This document shows positions 43,350 to 51,857 of a stretch of 64,000 bases of DNA, in pieces (position 1 is the first letter of the stretch; the number at the start of each line of letters is the position of its first letter). The notes beneath the pieces were generated by a model that saw only the letters and a program-made list of their open reading frames with translations, had not been told where the DNA came from and made no database searches. The DNA is taken from the NCBI RefSeq assembly GCF_027921445.1, contig NZ_CP115667.1, forward strand, positions 1,364,001 to 1,428,000. The letters run 5' to 3'. Both the position numbers and the translations under genes were made by a program. Source of the DNA: Peptoniphilus equinus. GTDB taxonomy: Bacteria; Bacillota; Clostridia; Tissierellales; Peptoniphilaceae.

Positions 43350-44351
43350 TTAAAAGGCTTGCGGCAACACGATGAGCACCAGCGCCGCCACAAAAAAGAC
43401 CACGGTGAAAGCCAAATTTTGCTTGAGCTCTTTGCCGTTCACATGGAGACGCTCCTTCCCCATAAAGCGGGCGAGGACGGTTCCGATGTAGAAGACAATC
43501 GGCATCACCACCAGGGTTCCTATCGTGGTCGCACCCATATCCAACATACGGTAGAAGCTGAGGACCATGAGCATCATCAACACGATAACAAGAGCGTGGT
43601 GTTCCCGACGGGTGAGATAAATCAGCGCCACAACGCCAAGGGCGGCGCCGATAAAGACCACTTTGGAGACGGTGTCAAGGAAAGTGACGTGGCTCATAGT
43701 GCTTGAATTTTGATTTTCTTCTACGTTCACCGTAAAGCCTGACTCGGAGAATGTCGTCGTCTTGGCATCGGTGTTGGTTTGAGAGTTGGTGAACTTATCC
43801 ACTTTGGCGTTAGTGATAAACACACTGGTATCCGCCACTTTGTCCGTCATGCGATAGTTGGTTTCAAGGGGTGCATAGTGCAGTGTGAAGGCGTAGTGTT
43901 CCACCTCCGGATCCAAATCCACACGCATGGTCGATCGTGCTTCAAACGGCGGCACATTGTCGCCGTGAGGCTTGACGGTCAGCTTTTCGTTGACGAGCAG
44001 ATCGTTGATCTTGCTGTAGTCACCTCTGAGTTTCACTTCACTGTGTTTCGGTGTCAGGCCCTCATCAAAGAAAACCTGTCTGACGGGGGTGCCTAAGATT
44101 CTCAGACCGGAACCCGATCCTATGTAAGAGAACTCTACGTTGTAGGTGACCAGACCCTCCTGTGTGTTGCCCCGACTCACCTTGAGTCCCGTGATATCTG
44201 CCGGTGCATTGAAGAGAAGACCTTGGTATTCCCGTACAGAGTTATCTTGTTTCCATAGAATGTCCGTTGAAAACTGATTGCTGATTGTAGAAATGAAAAG
44301 TATGACGATGAAAATTCCAAGTAGAATGAGATCTTTCAGTTTTCTATTCAT
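43350..44351 (-). CDS. Unknown membrane protein with large extracytoplasmic domain
   Basis: I do not recognise this 333-residue protein. It has an N-terminal transmembrane segment (about 6-25), a hydrophilic domain of about 190 residues presumably outside the membrane, and four closely spaced transmembrane helices at the C-terminus (about 223-332), joined by short loops with RREHH and RFMGKERLHVNGKE. The outer domain contains no cysteines and looks beta-rich. The start at 44351 has GGAGG 5 bp upstream; the ATG at 44363 overlaps that site. It stands alone between its own terminator and the purB terminator, so context gives no role. A similar topology occurs in inner-membrane CreD-like proteins, which remains a guess. 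Confidence 0.7.
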   Translation of the reverse strand: MNRKLKDLILLGIFIVILFISTISNQFSTDILWKQDNSVREYQGLLFNAPADITGLKVSRGNTQEGLVTYNVEFSYIGSGSGLRILGTPVRQVFFDEGLTPKHSEVKLRGDYSKINDLLVNEKLTVKPHGDNVPPFEARSTMRVDLDPEVEHYAFTLHYAPLETNYRMTDKVADTSVFITNAKVDKFTNSQTNTDAKTTTFSESGFTVNVEENQNSSTMSHVTFLDTVSKVVFIGAALGVVALIYLTRREHHALVIVLMMLMVLSFYRMLDMGATTIGTLVVMPIVFYIGTVLARFMGKERLHVNGKELKQNLAFTVVFFVAALVLIVLPQAF

Positions 44352-44445
44352 GTTAACCTCCATTATGAAAACATTTTATAGGTTTTATTTTATCACACGA
44401 CCCCGTAAATACAATGTTTTACGCGTCTCTTTTTGACTTTATATG

Positions 44446-44470
44446 AAAAAAGGTCCCCAAAGGGGACCAA
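44446..44470 (-). terminator. Terminator after purB
   Basis: On the minus strand GGTCCCCTTTGGGGACC followed by TTTTTTC, about 22 bp after the purB stop. Confidence 0.85.
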
Positions 44471-44491
44471 TTGTGAAAAAAGTTTCATCCA

Positions 44492-45916
44492 TCAGACGTT
44501 GAGTTCCACGTGATAATCGGAAAGATACGGCGCAATCAGCTCTTTTGCAAAGGCGATGACCTCATCCACCTGAGCCGGACACCGACCGATAAAGGCCTGA
44601 GGGTTAAGAACCGTAGTGACCATATCTTCGGTGAAGTCGATTCTCGGATCCGCCACCAAGAGTTCCAGCAAATTGTTGTCAAGACCTTCCTGCTTCACCC
44701 TGGCCGCAGCCTTCATGGCATTTTCCCTGATGACTTCGTGAAGTTCCTGACGGTTGCCGCCGCGTTTGACCGCTTCCATCAAAATATTTTCCGTCGCCAT
44801 AAACGGCAATTCTTCCGCCACATGCTTAGCCACGACCTTCTCATTGACCACCATCCCGTCGGTGACGTTAATGGCGATCTCAAGCACCGCGTCCACACCG
44901 AGAAAACACTCCGCAATGCTCAGGCGCTTGTTCGCCGAGTCGTCCAAAGTACGTTCCAGCCACTGTGTCATCGCCACAAGCGACGGACTCTCACTCAGCG
45001 CGATGATGTACTTCGAGAGGGATGCAATCCGCTCGGAACGCATCGGGTTGCGTTTGTACGCCATGGCGGAGGAGCCGATTTGATTCTTTTCAAAAGGCTC
45101 TTCCAGTTCTTTTAAGTTTTGCAGAAGACGAATGTCATTGGTCATCTTGTGAGCGGAAACGGCGATGCCTTGCAGCACACTCATCACCTGCGCATCGATC
45201 TTTCGAGTATAGGTCTGACCGCTCACTTTGACGGCGTCGGTAAAGCCCATAGCTCGGACGACTTTGTCTTCAAGACGGCGCACTTTGTCGTCGTCGCCGT
45301 TAAACAGATCCAGATAGGACGCCTGGGTGCCGGTGGTGCCTTTGACGCCTCTGAGTTTGAGGTGCTCCAGGCGGTAATTCAAATCTTCCAGATCAAAGAG
45401 GAAGTCCTGCATCCACAGCGTGGCCCGCTTCCCCACGGTGACCAGCTGTGCCGGTTGGTAGTGCGTAAAGCCGAGGGTGGGCATCGCTTTATAGGTGTTG
45501 GCAAAGCGGCATAAATTGTCGATGAGAACCGCCAGTTTTTTGCGCACAAGTTGCAGTGCCCGACCCATGATGATAATGTCCGTGTTATCCGTGACAAAAC
45601 AGCTGGTAGCGCCCAGGTGAATAATGCCTTTCGCCGAAGGTGCCGCCTCGCCGTAGGTCTTCACATGGGCCATGACATCATGGCGAAGTTCCTTTTCATA
45701 GGCCGCCGCCCGTTCAAAGTCGATGTCCTCAATGTGATCCGCCAAGTCCTGCACCTGGGCGTCGGTAATGTTGAGTCCGAGTTCCATCTCCGCCCGGGCA
45801 AGCTCTGTCCAAAGTCTGCGATAGGTCTTAAACTTTTCCGTTTCAGAGAAGATGGCGCTCATCTCCTTAGAGCTGTAGCGCGTGTTCAAAGGACTGTTGT
45901 ATTGAGTACGATTCAT
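44492..45916 (-). CDS. purB: Adenylosuccinate lyase
   Basis: A 474-residue fumarase-superfamily lyase catalysing two fumarate-releasing steps, from SAICAR in the IMP pathway and from adenylosuccinate in AMP synthesis. The superfamily signature GSSAMAYKRNPMRSERI (about 290) holds the mobile catalytic serine loop, and HLGATSCFVTDNTD (about 100-113) and GFTHYQPAQLVT (about 155) hold other active-site residues. The ATG at 45916 with AAGGAG is 2 bp past the purL stop. Last gene of purC-F-L-B. Confidence 0.94.
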   Translation of the reverse strand: MNRTQYNSPLNTRYSSKEMSAIFSETEKFKTYRRLWTELARAEMELGLNITDAQVQDLADHIEDIDFERAAAYEKELRHDVMAHVKTYGEAAPSAKGIIHLGATSCFVTDNTDIIIMGRALQLVRKKLAVLIDNLCRFANTYKAMPTLGFTHYQPAQLVTVGKRATLWMQDFLFDLEDLNYRLEHLKLRGVKGTTGTQASYLDLFNGDDDKVRRLEDKVVRAMGFTDAVKVSGQTYTRKIDAQVMSVLQGIAVSAHKMTNDIRLLQNLKELEEPFEKNQIGSSAMAYKRNPMRSERIASLSKYIIALSESPSLVAMTQWLERTLDDSANKRLSIAECFLGVDAVLEIAINVTDGMVVNEKVVAKHVAEELPFMATENILMEAVKRGGNRQELHEVIRENAMKAAARVKQEGLDNNLLELLVADPRIDFTEDMVTTVLNPQAFIGRCPAQVDEVIAFAKELIAPYLSDYHVELNV

Positions 45917-45918
45917 GC

Positions 45919-48900
45919 TCACTCCTTAAAATAGTTCACGCCGGCGGTGAAAATGTCCTGATAGGTCATGTCGTCTATATTTTTGTACAGACCGTCGGTA
46001 TAGCGTTCACTGTGACCCATCTTGCCGAGAATCTTGCCGTCGGCGGACATCACAGATTCAATGCCGTAGTCCGATCCGTTGGGATTTTCCACATACTGCG
46101 CCACCACCTGGTCATTCTCAAGCAGTGTTTTGAACTGAGACGAGCTGACCACAAAGCGACCTTCTCCGTGGGAGAGGGCCACACGGTAGATGTCGTCGCT
46201 CAGACTTTGAAGCCACGGTGAGTTGGTGGAGACCATACGCGTTGGCACCAGGCGGGCCAGATGGCGATGACTGGTGTTATAAGTTAAGGTCAGGTCCTCG
46301 GCCTCCAGTTCACGAATCTCGCCGTATGGCAGAAGTCCGGTTTTGACCAGAGCCTGAAATCCGTTGCAGATTCCTAGAATCAGGCCGTCATTGTCGTGTA
46401 ACAACGTCTCAACCGCCGCCTTCACACGTGGTGCACGCAGGACGTTGGCAATAAACTTGCCCGAGCCGTCCGGCTCGTCGCCCATGGAAAAGCCGCCGGG
46501 GATGGCAAGAATTTGAGCGCTTTCAATGAGCTCTGCAAAGGCATCAAGGGACGCTTTAAGCTCCGACTCCGTACGATTTTTAAAGACGAGAATGTCCACG
46601 TGAGCTCCCGCCCGTTCAAAAGCTTCTTTCGTGTCCCACTCACTGTTGGTACCCGGGAAGGCCGGGATAACTACCTTCACCACATCCACCGGCTTGTGAG
46701 ACTTCATTCGCCGCGGCGATGAGGACTGCGGTGCAAGGGGTTCGTCCACACGTTCTTCCATCGGTGTAAAGACTCCGTCCAAGGTGTTCAGATACGCCGC
46801 ATCCAAATCGTCTTTATCCAGCGTCACGCCGTTCACCGTGATACCGCCTGCAAAATGGCCGATCGGCTTAATAAAGTCGGCATCCTCTGTGTACTCCACA
46901 ATAAAGGTTCCGTATCTCGGTGAGTACAGGTCGTCGAGTTCCACACTGAAGCCGGATGTGTCTCTTGCACTTTCATAGAGGTGGGCCAGTGTGCCCTTGT
47001 GGGTCACTGCCACAGCTGTGAGGACGTTCTTATCTATAATGGCTTGATGTAAGGCATCGGCGTTGTCTTTAAAGACGTCCATATCTAAAAGTCCGTCGTC
47101 GTCCATCGGTGTTTCAATGACGCCGAGCCTGCCTTTGCCTTTAAAGTTTTGACCGATAATCGCCTCGTCATGAGCCGTAGTGACGGCAAACGAGATGAGC
47201 GTTGGGGGCACACTGATAGCTTCAAAGGTGCCGCTCATGGAATCCTTGCCGCCAATCGGCGGTGCGTCCAGCGCTCTGGAACTCATCAGCGCTCCGAGAA
47301 GTGCTTTAAGGGGTTTGCCCCAAGCTTTACTGCCGTCCATCCGTTCAAAAAATTCCTGGAAGCTCAGGCGCACCGTATCTCTGCCCGCACCCACTGCCAC
47401 AAGACGTGCCACGGATTCCACCACCGCATAGTAGCCGCCGAGGAATTGAGACGCACTCAACAGATCCGGGTTACAGCCGTAGGCCATGGCGCTGACGGTG
47501 TGCACATCGGCGTGGTGCCGAGGAATGCGAGATACCATAGCTTGAGCCGGCACAGTTTGATCCTTGCCTCCCAGAGGTGCAAGTACGGTGCCCCGACCGA
47601 CGGACTGGTCAAAGCGTTCAATCAAATTCTTTTGCGAAGTGACATTCAGATCCTTCAAGCGGTCTTTGAGATGCGTCGGATCCATATCCCGAGATATCAA
47701 AAGTGTCGGTGTGGCTTCCGAAGTCACGTCCACCTCCGTTTCCCGAGGTGCGCCGTTGGTGTCGATAAAGTCGTAGCTGAGATCCGCAATGGTCGCTTCG
47801 CCATAGCGCATCACCATCCGTCCGTTGTCCGTGACGGTGGCCACATGAGTAGCCTCCAGATTTTCATCCGCCGCAAGGGCGATAAACGCCTCCAAGTCTT
47901 CTGGCGCGAGGACGACAGCCATGCGCTCCTGACTTTCGGAGATGGCAATCTCCTTCGGCTTCAGACCCAGATACTTTAACGGCACACGATCCAGATGAAT
48001 GACCACGGATTCGCTCAGTTCCCCGATGGCCACACTGACGCCGCCGGCCCCGAAGTCGTTGCACTTTTTAATGAGGCGAGTCGCTTCAGGATTTCTAAAG
48101 AGTCGCTGAATCTTGCGTTCTTCCGGTGCGTTGCCCTTTTGGACTTGAGCGGACTCCGTTTTAATGGACGAGACCACATGGGACTTGGACGAGCCTGTCG
48201 CACCGCCGATACCGTCCCGTCCGGTCTTGCCGCCAAGAAGGACAATCACATCACCCTTCACCGGTTCCAGACGCTTCACATCAGCTTCCGGTGCCGCCGC
48301 AATCACCGCACCCGCTTCCAGACGTTTCGCCACATAACCCGGATGGTACATTTCATTGACAAAGCCTGTGGCAAGACCGATTTGGTTGCCGTAAGACGAG
48401 TAGCCGAGAGCCGCTTCCTGCGTGATCTTCTTTTGAGGAAGTTTCCCTTTAAGGGTGTCAGTTAACGGGGTGCGAGGATCCGCCGCCCCGGAAATGCGCA
48501 TCGCCTGATAGACATAACTGCGACCGCTCAGAGGATCGCGAATGGCCCCGCCAAGACAGGTGCTGGCCCCGCCCACAGGTTCAATTTCCGTAGGGTGGTT
48601 GTGAGTTTCGTTTTTAAACATCAGCAGGTAGTCTTCCGTCTTATGCACACCGTCTTCGTCAAACTCAAGAGGAATCCGAACGGAGCAGGCGTTGATCTCC
48701 GAGCTCACTTCCAAGTCCGAGAGCTTCCCTTCCTTGCTCATGAGCTTCGCTAAAATCGTCCCCAGACCCATCAGCGTGACCGGTTTGGTGACCTCGGCCG
48801 CCTCTCTCATGTCTAAGTAGGTGTTAAATGCCGCTTCAATTTTGGCATCCAGTGCCGTTTGTCGAGGAAACTGAATGCCTGACAGCGCCGTGTTGAAAGT

Positions 48901-49572
48901 CGTGTGACGGCAGTGATCCGACCAGTACGTATCTAAAATGGCCAGCTCCGTCTCGTTGATGTCTCGGCCTTCTTTCTTAAAATAGGTCTGAATCAGCTTC
49001 AAATCATCCAGATTCATCGCCAAATTTTCACCGTCAAGAAAATCTTGCAGTTCCGCCTCGGTGTAGTTAATAAATCCGTCGTAAACCAAGTTCTCCAGAT
49101 TGGCCGCGTTGTCCGTGGTGTCCAGTCCGCTTTCAAGATCCAACATCTCCGAGTCAACCGGATTGACCAGCAGCGTTTCAATGCCCTTGAGCGTAGCTTC
49201 ATCCACGTGGTTGAACACATAGACTAAGGACACTTTCACATCAATAGCTTCGTCAGTTAAAAGCGATGCGGTGTCCAAGAGCCCTTGGCGGCGTTGGTCG
49301 AACTGTCCCGGCAGATACGCCACTCGCACATAGTTCTCAAACCCCGCTTCCAGTGTCTCGACCGCCTCGCCGTAGTAGAGCTCGTCCACCACTTTTTCAG
49401 AGAGGACGGTATACAGAAGTTGCTCCAGACTCCGGTCACTGATCTGCATGTCGTAGCGACGGTAGATTTTAAACGTGTCCAGAGTGGTGTTTAAACTCCG
49501 TTCTATAGTTTGTTTCAGCGCCTTCGATGCCGGATCGAAAGCATCTTTTTTGGTGACATAAATTCGCTTCAT
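45919..49572 (-). CDS. purL: Phosphoribosylformylglycinamidine synthase, single-chain PurL
   Basis: A 1217-residue enzyme converting FGAR plus glutamine and ATP to FGAM. The N-terminal PurS-like part is followed by two AIRS-type ATP-binding halves (DHCRHTTF near 220, ETHNHPTEIEP near 320, GGKTGRDGIGGATGSS near 440) and a C-terminal class I glutaminase domain (PAFPGTNSEWDT near 960, LGICNGFQALVKTGLLP with nucleophile Cys, HGEGRF with catalytic His). Most Firmicutes use separate PurS-PurQ-PurL; the fused form is found in some Clostridia. It sits 9 bp after purF. Confidence 0.95.
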   Translation of the reverse strand: MKRIYVTKKDAFDPASKALKQTIERSLNTTLDTFKIYRRYDMQISDRSLEQLLYTVLSEKVVDELYYGEAVETLEAGFENYVRVAYLPGQFDQRRQGLLDTASLLTDEAIDVKVSLVYVFNHVDEATLKGIETLLVNPVDSEMLDLESGLDTTDNAANLENLVYDGFINYTEAELQDFLDGENLAMNLDDLKLIQTYFKKEGRDINETELAILDTYWSDHCRHTTFNTALSGIQFPRQTALDAKIEAAFNTYLDMREAAEVTKPVTLMGLGTILAKLMSKEGKLSDLEVSSEINACSVRIPLEFDEDGVHKTEDYLLMFKNETHNHPTEIEPVGGASTCLGGAIRDPLSGRSYVYQAMRISGAADPRTPLTDTLKGKLPQKKITQEAALGYSSYGNQIGLATGFVNEMYHPGYVAKRLEAGAVIAAAPEADVKRLEPVKGDVIVLLGGKTGRDGIGGATGSSKSHVVSSIKTESAQVQKGNAPEERKIQRLFRNPEATRLIKKCNDFGAGGVSVAIGELSESVVIHLDRVPLKYLGLKPKEIAISESQERMAVVLAPEDLEAFIALAADENLEATHVATVTDNGRMVMRYGEATIADLSYDFIDTNGAPRETEVDVTSEATPTLLISRDMDPTHLKDRLKDLNVTSQKNLIERFDQSVGRGTVLAPLGGKDQTVPAQAMVSRIPRHHADVHTVSAMAYGCNPDLLSASQFLGGYYAVVESVARLVAVGAGRDTVRLSFQEFFERMDGSKAWGKPLKALLGALMSSRALDAPPIGGKDSMSGTFEAISVPPTLISFAVTTAHDEAIIGQNFKGKGRLGVIETPMDDDGLLDMDVFKDNADALHQAIIDKNVLTAVAVTHKGTLAHLYESARDTSGFSVELDDLYSPRYGTFIVEYTEDADFIKPIGHFAGGITVNGVTLDKDDLDAAYLNTLDGVFTPMEERVDEPLAPQSSSPRRMKSHKPVDVVKVVIPAFPGTNSEWDTKEAFERAGAHVDILVFKNRTESELKASLDAFAELIESAQILAIPGGFSMGDEPDGSGKFIANVLRAPRVKAAVETLLHDNDGLILGICNGFQALVKTGLLPYGEIRELEAEDLTLTYNTSHRHLARLVPTRMVSTNSPWLQSLSDDIYRVALSHGEGRFVVSSSQFKTLLENDQVVAQYVENPNGSDYGIESVMSADGKILGKMGHSERYTDGLYKNIDDMTYQDIFTAGVNYFKE

Positions 49573-49581
49573 GCTTCCTCC

Positions 49582-50931
49582 TTATAGAAGAATCGGATCC
49601 ACAGGATAATCGCCGTTAAAGCAGGCTTTGCAGAAGATATCCCCCGGTTTTTGACTGGCTTCAATCATCCCTTCCATGGAGATAAAGGCCAAGGAATCGG
49701 CGCCAATTTTCTCACGCATCTCTTCGATGGTGTAGTTGGCCGCGATAAGATTGCGACGGTTCGGCGTGTTGATGCCGTAGTAACAAGGATACTCTACCGG
49801 CGGTGACACCACGCGCATATGCACCTCTTTGGCGCCGGCTTCTTTCATCCGGGCGATGAGATTCGCCGAGGTGGTGCCTCGAACGATGGAGTCGTCCACA
49901 ATGATAATACGCTTGTCTTTTAACACCGTCCCGAGGGGATTGAGCTTCATCTTGACCGCCAATCGCCGCTCTTCGTCCGTCGGTTTGATAAAAGTGCGCC
50001 CCATATAACGATTCTTTGCAAGTCCGATGGCAAAAGGAATACCACTCTCCTGTGCATAGCCGATGGCCGCCGGCGTGCCGCTATCCGGCACCGGCACCAC
50101 CAGATCCGCCTCTACCGCCGCTTCGTGGGAGAGAATTTCCCCACATCTACGTCGAAACATATAGGCGTTGATGTCATCTACCGTGGCATCGTCCCGCGCA
50201 AAGTACACGTACTCAAAGATACAGTGGCGTCGGGGTTCATCGGATTCATAGCGGTGGGTGGTGATGCCGTTATCGTCAATGACGATGATCTCTCCCGGAG
50301 CCATGTCCCGCATATGGCTCACGCCGATAATTTCAAGAGGTGCATTTTCCGAAGCAACGACCACATCCCCGTCGTCGGTCTCTCCGATGACCAGCGGCCG
50401 AAAGCCGTTGGGATCACGGAACGCCACCAACTTGCCGTCAATCATCGCCACAATGGAATAGGCTCCCTGCACCATGGACATGGTTTTTTTCACCGCTTCC
50501 ACAATGTCGTCGTGGAGATAGCGGCAGAGGAGAAACATGAGGACTTCTGTGTCGATAGCCGTTTGAAACATCATGCCGTCCTCTTCCAGACGCGTGCGCA
50601 AAATTTGATGGTTGATGAGGTTGCCGTTGTGCGCCAAGGCCACTTCCCGTCCTCGTGAAATCGCCGTAAGGGGCTGTACATTGTACTTGAAAGAGCCTCC
50701 CGCTGTGGAGTAGCGCACGTGACCAATGCCCACAGTCCCGTCCAGACGATTTAACTCCTCGGACCCGAAGATATCATTCACCAGACCCATACGCTTTTCC
50801 ACTTTGTTCTTCGCGCCGTCATAGACCACCATCCCGGCGGATTCCTGACCGCGATGTTGCAGCGAATTGAGGCCGTAGAAGAGCTTTTTATTGACGTCCG
50901 TTTTTGAGTAGATACCGATAACGCCGCACAT
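49582..50931 (-). CDS. purF: Amidophosphoribosyltransferase
   Basis: A 449-residue enzyme for the committed step of purine synthesis, PRPP plus glutamine to phosphoribosylamine. It begins MCGVIGIY with no propeptide, so Cys2 becomes the glutaminase nucleophile directly after Met removal. The glutaminase domain includes LQHRGQES and GNLINH; the PRTase domain contains the PRPP loop IIIVDDSIVRGTTS (about 350). Cysteines in RRCGE, PCYYG and FCKACF fit the [4Fe-4S] Bacillus-type enzyme. It overlaps the purC stop by 1 bp. Confidence 0.95.
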   Translation of the reverse strand: MCGVIGIYSKTDVNKKLFYGLNSLQHRGQESAGMVVYDGAKNKVEKRMGLVNDIFGSEELNRLDGTVGIGHVRYSTAGGSFKYNVQPLTAISRGREVALAHNGNLINHQILRTRLEEDGMMFQTAIDTEVLMFLLCRYLHDDIVEAVKKTMSMVQGAYSIVAMIDGKLVAFRDPNGFRPLVIGETDDGDVVVASENAPLEIIGVSHMRDMAPGEIIVIDDNGITTHRYESDEPRRHCIFEYVYFARDDATVDDINAYMFRRRCGEILSHEAAVEADLVVPVPDSGTPAAIGYAQESGIPFAIGLAKNRYMGRTFIKPTDEERRLAVKMKLNPLGTVLKDKRIIIVDDSIVRGTTSANLIARMKEAGAKEVHMRVVSPPVEYPCYYGINTPNRRNLIAANYTIEEMREKIGADSLAFISMEGMIEASQKPGDIFCKACFNGDYPVDPILL

Positions 50932-51629
50932 TAGTTGTTAATCCTTTTCAACACTTCTTGATAGCCTTCAATTAAGTCGCCAAGATCGCGGCGGAAAATA
51001 TCTTTGTCAAATTTTTGGTTGGTGTCCTTGTCCCAGAGACGGCAGGTGTCCGGACTGATTTCATCGGCAAGCAGAATGTTGCCGTCACTGTCCTTACCGT
51101 ATTCAATCTTAAAGTCCACCAGCTTCAGATTGATCTTGAGGAAAAAGGCCTTCAACAGCTCGTTGATTTTAAGCGTTTGCTCACGAATGGCGTCGTACTC
51201 GGCTTTGGTGACCAGACCCAGTGCAATGGCATGGTCTTCAGCCATGAGCGGATCGCCCAGCTCATCATTTTTATATGAGAGCTCAAAGGATGGATGCTCA
51301 AAGACAATCCCTTCGTCCACGCCGAAGCGTTTGGCAAAGGATCCGGCGGAGATGTTTCTCACAATCACTTCCAGCGGCAAGATAGTCACTTTCTTCACCC
51401 GCATATCCCGTTCATTGAGGGTTTCAATGTAGTGGGTTGGGATGCCGTGGGCTTCGAGCATCTTGAAGATGGCGGTAGTGATGGCCAAGTTCAATTCACC
51501 TTTGCCGGCGATATCCGCTTTCTTTTCTCCGTTTCCTGCGGTGGCGGTGTCCTTGTATCGAATGATAAATTCATCCGCTTGGTCTGTGGTGTAGACTTCT
51601 TTTGCTTTACCCTCGTAGATTTTTTCCAT
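50931..51629 (-). CDS. purC: Phosphoribosylaminoimidazole-succinocarboxamide synthase
   Basis: A 232-residue SAICAR synthetase joining CAIR and aspartate. Recognisable segments are IYEGKAKEVY (start), KDTATAGNGEKK, LPLEVIVRNISAGSFAKRFG (about 85-105) and ADEISPDTCRLWD (about 190-202). The frame runs to 51668, but the ATG at 51629 with GGAGGG is the real start. The first gene of the pur unit, it begins 12 bp after an intrinsic terminator, so transcription must read through it or be controlled there. Confidence 0.95.
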   Translation of the reverse strand: MEKIYEGKAKEVYTTDQADEFIIRYKDTATAGNGEKKADIAGKGELNLAITTAIFKMLEAHGIPTHYIETLNERDMRVKKVTILPLEVIVRNISAGSFAKRFGVDEGIVFEHPSFELSYKNDELGDPLMAEDHAIALGLVTKAEYDAIREQTLKINELLKAFFLKINLKLVDFKIEYGKDSDGNILLADEISPDTCRLWDKDTNQKFDKDIFRRDLGDLIEGYQEVLKRINN

Positions 51630-51640
51630 TTTACCCTCCA

Positions 51641-51676
51641 TAAAATAAAAATAGAGAACCTTAAACAAGGTTCTCT
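51641..51676 (-). terminator. Intrinsic terminator directly before purC (possible attenuator)
   Basis: On the minus strand a perfect 10-bp stem AGAGAACCTT-GTTT-AAGGTTCTCT is followed by ATTTTTATTTTA. It lies between the stop of the 40-codon ORF (3 bp gap) and the purC ribosome site. No promoter fits between it and purC. Confidence 0.8.
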
Positions 51677-51679
51677 TAG

Positions 51680-51802
51680 TTACATGGTGACAGTTTCCCC
51701 TATGAAAGTGTACACTCTTTCCCCGTTAACTACACTGCGCCGGCGCAGAGTATGGTACGTAGGGAATGTGAATGTTGGAATCATTATAAAAATGCCTTTC
51801 AT
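51680..51802 (-). CDS. Small 40-codon ORF upstream of purC (leader peptide or small protein)
   Basis: This reading frame is too short for routine gene lists. ATG at 51802 is preceded by AGGAGG (4-bp spacer) and an extended -10 promoter. The 40-residue product starts MKGIFIMIPTFTFPT, continues with an Arg triplet (LRRRSVV), and ends FIGETVTM; it is basic with hydrophobic and aromatic residues and does not look like a run of one amino acid. Its stop codon is 3 bp before the terminator stem, so a ribosome at the stop would cover the stem's 5' arm. This suggests translation-dependent control of purC, or an independent small protein whose transcript ends there. No homologue is recognised. Confidence 0.55.
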   Translation of the reverse strand: MKGIFIMIPTFTFPTYHTLRRRSVVNGERVYTFIGETVTM

Positions 51803-51823
51803 AGCGCCTCCTAAATCCCATAT

Positions 51824-51852
51824 AGTATACCATAAATTCCACGCCGTGAACA
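51824..51852 (-). promoter_or_regulatory. Extended -10 promoter of the small ORF and pur genes
   Basis: On the minus strand TG-G-TATACT forms an extended -10; a weak TGTTCA is 17 bp upstream. It lies in the 56 bp between the potD stop and the small ORF, and is the only promoter candidate for purC-F-L-B. Confidence 0.55.
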
Positions 51853-51857
51853 GTGAC

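Noticed and set aside
47149-47979. 276-residue plus-strand frame inside purL
   Set aside because: Antisense to conserved PurL motifs and without initiation signals.
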